Source of the DNA: Methylomonas sp.
Lineage (GTDB): Bacteria; Pseudomonadota; Gammaproteobacteria; Methylococcales; Methylomonadaceae
Assembly (NCBI GenBank): GCA_028688235.1
Contig: JAQTYP010000035.1
Span: 1-12,095 of the forward strand
DNA: 12,095 nucleotides
Direction: 5' to 3'
Every line of letters starts with the position of its first letter. Position 1 is the first letter of the stretch. The notes beneath the pieces are model-generated. The model had not been told where the DNA came from. It did no database searches and was given only the letters and a program-made list of their open reading frames with translations. This document shows, one piece after another, positions 6,488 to 12,095 of this stretch. Both the position numbers and the translations under genes were made by a program.

Positions 6488-7252
6488 ATGAGCATCGTAA
6501 TAAAAACTGCCGACGAAATCGAAAAAATGCGGGTAGCTTGCAAGCTGGCCGCCGAAGTACTGGAAATGATAGCCCCGCATGTCGTAGCCGGCATCAGCAC
6601 CGAACAACTCGACCAGATTTGCCATGATTACATCGTAAACGAACAGCAAGCCATTCCCGCTCCGCTGAACTATCGCGGCTATCCCAAATCGATATGCACG
6701 TCCATCAATCATCAGATTTGCCACGGAATCCCGAGCGACAAGAAACTGAAAAACGGCGACATCGTCAACGTCGACATCACCGTCATCAAAGACGGTTATC
6801 ACGGCGACACCAGCAAGATGTTTTGCATCGGCGATACCAGCCCCCACGCCAGGAGGCTGGTCGAAATCGCCCGGCAATGCCTATTTTTAGGAATAGAGCA
6901 GGTCAAACCCGGCGCACACTTCGGCGACATCGGACACGCCATTCAAAAATACGCCGAAAGCAACCGCTATTCTGTCGTTCGCGAATTTTGCGGCCACGGC
7001 ATCGGCCAGAATTTTCATGAAGATCCGCACGTCATGCATTTCGGCAAACGCGGCGACGGCTCCGTGATCGAGCCCGGCATGATATTTACGATAGAACCGA
7101 TGATCAACATCGGCAAACGCCACATGAAGATTCTGCCCGACGGCTGGACGGCCGTTACCAAGGACCGCAGCCTGTCGGCCCAATGGGAACACACCATCCT
7201 GGTCACCGACAGCGGCCACGAGATATTGACATTGAGACAGGAAGAACGGTGA
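6488..7252 (+). CDS. map: Methionine aminopeptidase type I
   Basis: Removes the initiator methionine from new proteins at the ribosome exit. The 254-residue M24A protein (E. coli 264) is complete. It has H79 in the INHQICHGIPS block. The five metal ligands are D96 (NVDIT), D107 (YHGDTS), H170 (FCGHGIG), E203 (FTIEPM) and E234 (QWEHT). HEDP at 177-180 and the IEPGMIFTIEPMI segment are typical. The ATG is the start matching family N-termini (SIVIKTADEIEKMRVA), but I see no Shine-Dalgarno before it: the upstream bases are CCGACTCCCTG. The gene is divergent from rpsB, the conserved arrangement in proteobacteria; many early substrates of Map are ribosomal proteins. Its stop overlaps the glnD GTG by 4 nt (GTGA), indicating co-translation. 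Confidence 0.98.
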   Translation: MSIVIKTADEIEKMRVACKLAAEVLEMIAPHVVAGISTEQLDQICHDYIVNEQQAIPAPLNYRGYPKSICTSINHQICHGIPSDKKLKNGDIVNVDITVIKDGYHGDTSKMFCIGDTSPHARRLVEIARQCLFLGIEQVKPGAHFGDIGHAIQKYAESNRYSVVREFCGHGIGQNFHEDPHVMHFGKRGDGSVIEPGMIFTIEPMINIGKRHMKILPDGWTAVTKDRSLSAQWEHTILVTDSGHEILTLRQEER

Positions 7253-9894
7253 GCGAACAGCTGTTAACCGAAGTCGATTTTGCCGACGGATTTTCCAAGC
7301 CCAATCCGATAGCCGCCGTTAAAAACATTCTATCGGCGGAAAATCAACGACTCATCCGGCGTTTCGATCCCAATCGTTCCGCCGCCGATTTGCTCAGGGA
7401 AAAAGCCAAAGTCATCGACAATCTGCTGTCGGCTAGCTGGAGACATTTTTTAAAAGAAGCATCGGCCACCCAAGCCTTGATAGCCACCGGCGGCTATGGC
7501 AGGAGCGAACTATTCCCACATTCCGACATCGACATCTTGATCATCCTGGATCAATCCTATGCCGACAACATTCAGGATGACTTATCCGGCTTCAGTAATT
7601 TTCTATGGGACATAGGCCTAAAGCCCGGACTTAGAACCTGCTTCATCAACGAGTGCACGGCATTTGCGTCCCAGGACCAGACCATATTCACCAGCTTGCT
7701 GGAAATGCGCCTGATCATCGGCAATCGGAGCCTGTTCGAGCAGCTTAAACAACAGATCGACAATACCCAACTATGGTCTTCGGAGCGTTTTTTTTTAGCC
7801 AAGATGGACGAACAGGAACAGCGTTACAGCAAGTTCCACGAAACCGCTTACAACCTCGAACCCAACATCAAGGAGGGCCCGGGCGGCCTACGGGATATTC
7901 AAGTCATAGGTTGGGTCTTCAAGCATCATTACCATGCGCAATCCCTTAGCGAGCTGATCAAATACGGTTTCTTGCCCAAAACCGAATACGACAACTTGGT
8001 GGCATCCAGAGACATACTCTGGCGCCTGCGCTTCGCCCTGCACACCTTGACCAACCGTAGCGAAGACCGGCTTTTGTTCGATTATCAGCGCGACCTGGCC
8101 TGCTTGTTCGGCTTTGTCACCACCCAAGGACAACCCGATGTCGAGCAATTCATGCAGTTTTTCTTCAGAACCGTTGTCGATATCGAACGCCTGAACGAAA
8201 TGCTGCTACAACTCCTGAACGAGCGCCTGATCAGCAACAAGGAAACCCTCGCGCCGGTACCGATGACCGCGCATTTTTCCTCTATCGCAGGTTATCTGGA
8301 AGTCAGCAACGAAGACGTATTTCAAAACCGTCCTCTGGCGCTGCTGGAAATCTTCCTGTTGCTGCAGCAGGCGCCGTCATTGAAAGGCATACGCGCCAGC
8401 ACCATACGCCTGATCCGCAAAAGCCTCCCGTTAATCGACGATGCCTTCCGGCACGACCCCGGCGCCAACCGTTTATTCATCGAAATATTGCGGCAGCCTC
8501 GCGGCATCACACATCAATTGAAGCGCATGAACCGATACGGGGTATTGGCGGCTTATCTGCCCGATTTCGCCAACATCGTTGCCCGCATGCAGTACGATTT
8601 GTTTCACATCTATACCGTGGACGAACATACCCTGTTCGTCATACGCAATCTGCGGCGCTTTGCACTGGACAAACACAGCCGGGAACTGCCGTTCTGTAAC
8701 AATATCTTTTTATTGATTCCAAAACCCGATGTACTTTACATCGCCGCGCTATTCCACGACATCGCCAAGGGTCGCGGCGGCGACCATTCCGAACTCGGCG
8801 AACAGTTGGCACACGAATTTTGCCGGCAACATCAACTGTCCGGCCATGACGGCAAGATCATCACCTGGCTGGTCCGCAACCATCTATTGATGTCGATGAC
8901 CGCACAACGCAAAGACATCAGCGACCCGGACGTTATCCACCATTTTGCCTTGCAAGTCGGCAGCATAGAATATTTGAACTATCTGTACCTGCTGACCGTC
9001 GCCGACATTCGGGCCACGAACCCCAGCCTGTGGAATACATGGAAAGACGCACTACTGAAAGAACTCTATATCGCGACCCACAGGGCATTGCATCGCGGCC
9101 TGCATAATCCGGTCGAACGCTCCGAGCGCATCCAGGAAAACCGCAAGGAAACCACCAACGAGCTGCTAAAACTCGGACTGTCGCAAACGGTCATTCAACA
9201 ATCCTGGCAGCATCTGAGCGACGATTACTTTCTGCGCTATTCGGCCGACGAAATCGCCTGGCATACCATAGCCATCGCCGCATCCACCGAAGCAGAATTA
9301 CCGCTGGTCTTGCTGCGACCGCAAACCCAACGCGGCAGTGCGGAAATCTTCGTATACACCCGCAACGAAGCCCAAATTTTTTCGATCAGCACCGCGACCA
9401 TGGATCACTTGGGCCTGACGATACTCGACGCCCGGATCATCACCACAGAGGATCAGTATGTATTGAACAGCTTTCAGATTCTGGAGCAATCCGGGGAAGC
9501 CATCAACGATTTGCACCGGGAAGTCCATATTTGCAACTCGCTACGCCAAAATCTGATAGCCAAAAAAACCAAAACCTCGAAAAACATCCATAAACAATCA
9601 CGCCAAGCCAAGCATTTTCCTATCAATACCTGCGTGACCTTTCTGGATGACCCAACCAGCAAACATACGATCATAGAAATTATCACGACGGACCGCGCCG
9701 GCCTGTTATCGACCATAGGCCGCGCGTTTACCGAACTGGACATTCAATTGCACGACGCCAAAATCACCACCATAGGCAGCCGAGCGGAAGACATGTTTTA
9801 CGTCACCGATCAGAACGACCAGGCAATCACCGGAGAACAGGATAAGCAACGGATTCGGACCACCATCATGCGCTTCCTGAGCGATCAGGATTGA
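7249..9894 (+). CDS. glnD: Bifunctional PII uridylyltransferase / uridylyl-removing enzyme
   Basis: The primary glutamine sensor of proteobacterial nitrogen control: it adds UMP to PII proteins (GlnB/GlnK) when glutamine is low and removes it when high. With the start used here it is 881 residues, close to E. coli GlnD (890). The nucleotidyltransferase domain holds GGYGRSELFPHSDIDILI at 81-98 with catalytic D93 and D95. A conserved EGPGGLRDIQ block follows at 209-218. The HD hydrolase domain has H460, then LFHDIAKGRGGDHSE at 501-515 (H503, D504, D512, H513). Two C-terminal ACT domains follow, at about 698-770 and 806-880 (the second begins HTIIEIITTDRAGLL). I chose the GTG at 7249: AGGA lies at 7239-7242 and it overlaps the map stop by 4 nt. 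The upstream in-frame ATG at 7183 would lie within map and add 22 non-conserved residues. Confidence 0.96.
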   Translation: MSEQLLTEVDFADGFSKPNPIAAVKNILSAENQRLIRRFDPNRSAADLLREKAKVIDNLLSASWRHFLKEASATQALIATGGYGRSELFPHSDIDILIILDQSYADNIQDDLSGFSNFLWDIGLKPGLRTCFINECTAFASQDQTIFTSLLEMRLIIGNRSLFEQLKQQIDNTQLWSSERFFLAKMDEQEQRYSKFHETAYNLEPNIKEGPGGLRDIQVIGWVFKHHYHAQSLSELIKYGFLPKTEYDNLVASRDILWRLRFALHTLTNRSEDRLLFDYQRDLACLFGFVTTQGQPDVEQFMQFFFRTVVDIERLNEMLLQLLNERLISNKETLAPVPMTAHFSSIAGYLEVSNEDVFQNRPLALLEIFLLLQQAPSLKGIRASTIRLIRKSLPLIDDAFRHDPGANRLFIEILRQPRGITHQLKRMNRYGVLAAYLPDFANIVARMQYDLFHIYTVDEHTLFVIRNLRRFALDKHSRELPFCNNIFLLIPKPDVLYIAALFHDIAKGRGGDHSELGEQLAHEFCRQHQLSGHDGKIITWLVRNHLLMSMTAQRKDISDPDVIHHFALQVGSIEYLNYLYLLTVADIRATNPSLWNTWKDALLKELYIATHRALHRGLHNPVERSERIQENRKETTNELLKLGLSQTVIQQSWQHLSDDYFLRYSADEIAWHTIAIAASTEAELPLVLLRPQTQRGSAEIFVYTRNEAQIFSISTATMDHLGLTILDARIITTEDQYVLNSFQILEQSGEAINDLHREVHICNSLRQNLIAKKTKTSKNIHKQSRQAKHFPINTCVTFLDDPTSKHTIIEIITTDRAGLLSTIGRAFTELDIQLHDAKITTIGSRAEDMFYVTDQNDQAITGEQDKQRIRTTIMRFLSDQD

Positions 9895-10013
9895 AACCGT
9901 GAGTGAGGTTCCGCTTGGGCGCGACGCAAAATCGCCCCCGAAAATAAAAACCTGTTTCGTGGCAATAGTTATCGGCAAACACACTGACAATCCGCAATTG
10001 AAATACTCCAGTC
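9895..10013 (+). other. glnD-lapD spacer with an imperfect hairpin
   Basis: 119 bases without a supported gene. GGG-C-GCGA (9917-9924) can pair with TCGC-C-CCC (9932-9939) apart from one C-C mismatch, around a 7-nt loop. The bases after it are A-rich, not T-rich, so it is not a normal intrinsic terminator. I find no convincing sigma-70 promoter and no clear Shine-Dalgarno just before the lapD ATG, so lapD may be read from glnD transcripts or from another promoter type. Confidence 0.35.
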
Positions 10014-11921
10014 ATGTCCTTATACAAGCAACTGCTCATTTTAATTTCCGCCCTGTTTTTGCTGGTCTTTGGGGTCAATCTGACCTTGAGTATCGGCAAT
10101 AGCAAGACCTACCTTGAAACCGAAGCACAAAGCCATGCCCAGGACACAGCCACTTCGCTCGGCCTATCGTTGAGTCCTTACATGAAATATCCACAAAATC
10201 CGACGATCAAGGCCATGATCAGCGCGATTTTCGACATGGGCTATTACGGTGAAATACGCCTGACCGACGCCAATGGCTCGGAAGTGGTCACCCTTGCCAA
10301 CGACAAAAGAGCCGAGGGCGTACCCGCCTGGTTTATCGCGCTGTTGCCGATATCGCCCGCCACGGCCAATAGCGAAATCAGCTCGGGCTGGACCATCAGC
10401 GGCACGGTCTACGTTACCGTGAATCCGGCCTACGCCTATGCTTCGCTCTATCGACAGGCCAAAACCTCGCTTTACTATTCGCTGGCGACCCTGGCGATAT
10501 CGACGGCGATGCTGGTCCTGTTGCTCAGGGTGACACTGGCTTCGCTGAAACGTATCGACCAACTCGCGCAAACCATAGCCGACGGCCGCTTCGAGACGAT
10601 GACCCCCCTGCCGTGGACCCGCGAAGTCAAAAATGTCGCATTATCGATGAACAGCATGTCGCAAAAAATCAAAGGCGTCATTCACGGTTTGAACGCCAAA
10701 CTCGAAACCATAGGCGCCAAGCTATTGCGAGACGAACTGACCGGATTATTCAAGAAATCGGTTTTCGAGACCGACATCAGGCAACTGCTGATGGACCACA
10801 GCCCGGCTTTTTTATTGTTGCTGAAAGTCGACAGCCTGCCGGAATTGGTCAAAGCCCATGGCAGCGATGCAATAGACGATTTACTGCGCGGCTTCTCCGC
10901 GGCGATACAGCAGCAAGCCGAACGCCAAGCAGAAAAGACGATCAAAGCCTACCGCTTTTACGGCGGCGACTTTGCCCTGATCTACGAAACCGAAAACAAC
11001 GAGCACATCGAAAACCTGTGCAAAGGCCTGACCGGCGAAATCTTCGAACTTGGCAAACGCTTCGACAAGTTAGACCTTGCCCATATCGGCGCAAGCCCCA
11101 TCGATCCGACCGACACTCCGGACAATATTCTGGCGGCGGCGCAGGAAGCCTACGAACAAGCCCGCCTCATCGGCGCCAATGGCTATCATATCCAGACCGA
11201 TCGCCGGCTTTCCAGGGACATTTCGACATGGAAGGCCCTAGTATTCGAATGCATAGAACGGCAACACTTCACCGTGTCTTATAGCGGCGAGATGCGGAAT
11301 TTCCAGGATAACCGGATCATCCTGCAGGAGGCCTGCACCCAGGTACTCGACGAACAAGGCCAAGCGGTGCCGATTGCGCCTTTCATCTCGATTGCCGAGA
11401 AATACGCCAAAATCGTCGAACTGGATCAAAGCGTGGTGAAGCAAGCCTTGCTGCATATACGCGAAACCAGCATAACACACGCCATCGCCGTGAATCTTTC
11501 GACCCGCACGATTAAAAACGCCGACTTCCTGAACTGGCTGGAATCGCTGTTCAAAACCGATGGAGCAAGCGCCAGGCAGTTGATATTCAGTTTTTCCGCT
11601 TACGCGGTCAGCAAAGACGCCGACGCCTTTGTCAGTTTTTTTAATCACCTGCATCGCTTGGGCGGCCGCGCCATGATCAAACGCTTCGAGCCGCAATCCA
11701 TGCTGCCGCCCGGCATCGTCAAACGCCTACAGCCCGATTTTATCCGCCTGGCCCGCGACATCGGTAACGGCATCAGCCGCTGGCCCAAGCAACACGACTT
11801 CGTCCATACCTTGCTGGAGATGGCCCAATTACTCGAAATCGCCATACTCGCGGAAAACGTACAAACCGATGAGGATTACCTTGCCCTGAAAACGATAGGA
11901 ATCAAGGGTGCGAGTCGCTAA
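10014..11921 (+). CDS. lapD: Inner-membrane c-di-GMP receptor LapD (degenerate GGDEF-EAL)
   Basis: In Pseudomonas LapD senses cytosolic c-di-GMP with its EAL domain and, when bound, holds the periplasmic protease LapG so that the LapA-type adhesin stays on the surface. This 635-residue product has the same layout: TM1 at about 7-27, a periplasmic LapD/MoxY N-terminal domain (28-152) with SHAQDTATSLGLSLSP and IFDMGYY, TM2 (about 152-172), HAMP (172-225), GGDEF (about 238-395) and EAL (about 405-635). W126 in SSGW sits where Pseudomonas LapD has the Trp that contacts LapG. GGDEF reads YGGDF (316-320). The EAL motif is EAC (439-441), the DDFG site is KRFE (556-559), and AEGVET is AENVQT (613-618), so neither enzymatic activity is expected. 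The overlapping downstream gene looks like lapG. Exact ligand-binding competence is not provable from sequence alone. Confidence 0.9.
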   Translation: MSLYKQLLILISALFLLVFGVNLTLSIGNSKTYLETEAQSHAQDTATSLGLSLSPYMKYPQNPTIKAMISAIFDMGYYGEIRLTDANGSEVVTLANDKRAEGVPAWFIALLPISPATANSEISSGWTISGTVYVTVNPAYAYASLYRQAKTSLYYSLATLAISTAMLVLLLRVTLASLKRIDQLAQTIADGRFETMTPLPWTREVKNVALSMNSMSQKIKGVIHGLNAKLETIGAKLLRDELTGLFKKSVFETDIRQLLMDHSPAFLLLLKVDSLPELVKAHGSDAIDDLLRGFSAAIQQQAERQAEKTIKAYRFYGGDFALIYETENNEHIENLCKGLTGEIFELGKRFDKLDLAHIGASPIDPTDTPDNILAAAQEAYEQARLIGANGYHIQTDRRLSRDISTWKALVFECIERQHFTVSYSGEMRNFQDNRIILQEACTQVLDEQGQAVPIAPFISIAEKYAKIVELDQSVVKQALLHIRETSITHAIAVNLSTRTIKNADFLNWLESLFKTDGASARQLIFSFSAYAVSKDADAFVSFFNHLHRLGGRAMIKRFEPQSMLPPGIVKRLQPDFIRLARDIGNGISRWPKQHDFVHTLLEMAQLLEIAILAENVQTDEDYLALKTIGIKGASR

Positions 11922-12095
11922 CAAAATTCTGCTATCCCTAATCACCGTCGGAATTTTTTATATAATATTGACGCTCATTCCCACTAGCCTTCATCAGACG
12001 CCTGTACCGACAATAAGACTGCAACTGAATCAGAACTCGCTGGACGAGATCGAAAACCGCCATGGCCTGGAGGCAAAACGCCGCCTCATCGATTG
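11908..12095 (+). CDS. lapG: Probable LapG-type periplasmic cysteine protease, N-terminal fragment (runs off the window)
   Basis: The first 62 codons of an open frame continuing past the window. It starts at GTG 11908, 14 nt inside lapD, with AGGA at 11897-11900 seven bases away. Residues 7-24 (ILLSLITVGIFYIILTLI) are a signal peptide or signal anchor after a short basic start. The mature part contains LDEIENRHGLEAKRRLIDW-like residues (45 on; the last Trp is inferred from TG at the edge), which resembles the start of LapG-family (bacterial transglutaminase-like cysteine peptidase) domains. In the family the enzyme clips the N-terminal retention module of RTX adhesins and is calcium dependent. 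The Cys-His-Asp triad lies outside the window, so the call rests on the N-terminal motif plus the upstream lapD. No clear signal-peptidase site is seen after the hydrophobic stretch. Confidence 0.72.
   Translation, partial: MRVANKILLSLITVGIFYIILTLIPTSLHQTPVPTIRLQLNQNSLDEIENRHGLEAKRRLID

Noticed and set aside
7183..7248. Upstream ATG giving a 22-residue longer GlnD
   Set aside because: The extension lies within map coding sequence, is not GlnD-like, and the GTG at 7249 has a well-placed AGGA and the usual 4-nt overlap.
9917..9939. Hairpin after glnD as an intrinsic terminator
   Set aside because: One mismatch in the stem and an A-rich, not T-rich, 3' flank on the plus strand; kept only as an imperfect hairpin.
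9965..10000. GGCAAAC-like bases before lapD reminiscent of a c-di-GMP riboswitch
   Set aside because: Only a short string matches; the two-helix architecture and the tetraloop-receptor arrangement of GEMM riboswitches are not visible.
9899..10102. A 67-codon frame starting at GTG just after glnD, with an AGGA nearby
   Set aside because: It overlaps the lapD start by 89 nt in another frame and its sequence resembles nothing I know; the AGGA is probably chance within the last glnD codons.
10613..11284. A 223-codon frame inside lapD in another frame
   Set aside because: Arg/Pro/His-rich translation typical of a frame-shifted shadow; lapD in its own frame is continuous and shows family motifs.

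Overview
The window looks like chromosomal core DNA of a gammaproteobacterium. The gene order is rpsB-tsf-pyrH-frr-uppS-cdsA-dxr-rseP on the minus strand, divergent from map-glnD on the plus strand. That is the classic gammaproteobacterial translation/isoprenoid/envelope cluster, with dxr placed after cdsA as in Pseudomonas rather than before uppS as in E. coli. From general sequence character I would guess a methanotroph-like (Methylococcales) lineage, but this is an impression and not something the sequence proves. There is no mobile element, CRISPR array, tRNA or rRNA, and nothing suggests recent transfer.

Minus-strand block (6383 down to 1). A promoter and a roughly 135-nt structured leader precede rpsB (ribosomal protein S2). 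The rpsB-tsf spacer holds two hairpins followed by an intrinsic terminator, and tsf (EF-Ts) is followed by a second intrinsic terminator. After that come pyrH (UMP kinase), frr (ribosome recycling factor), uppS (undecaprenyl diphosphate synthase), cdsA (CDP-diacylglycerol synthase), dxr (DXP reductoisomerase, MEP pathway) and the first 65 codons of rseP (site-2 intramembrane protease). Spacing is very tight from pyrH onward: the frr ribosome binding site lies in the end of pyrH, cdsA/dxr overlap by 4 nt and dxr/rseP by 1 nt. These genes link translation, pyrimidine nucleotides and the lipid side: Dxr feeds isoprenoid units to UppS, which makes the wall lipid carrier, and CdsA makes the phospholipid precursor.

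Plus-strand block (6397 to the end). A candidate promoter that overlaps the rpsB promoter back to back drives map (methionine aminopeptidase), which overlaps glnD by 4 nt. GlnD is the PII uridylyltransferase/uridylyl-removing nitrogen sensor. After 119 non-coding bases comes lapD, an inner-membrane c-di-GMP receptor with degenerate GGDEF and EAL domains, overlapped by 14 nt by the start of lapG, the periplasmic cysteine protease that LapD sequesters. The lapG frame runs off the window after 62 codons.

The most notable points are the lapD-lapG biofilm-release switch next to this housekeeping cluster, the RNA structures around rpsB (leader with mutually exclusive helices; three stacked hairpins before tsf), and the compact overlapping divergent promoters. 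I see no wholly undescribed system here.
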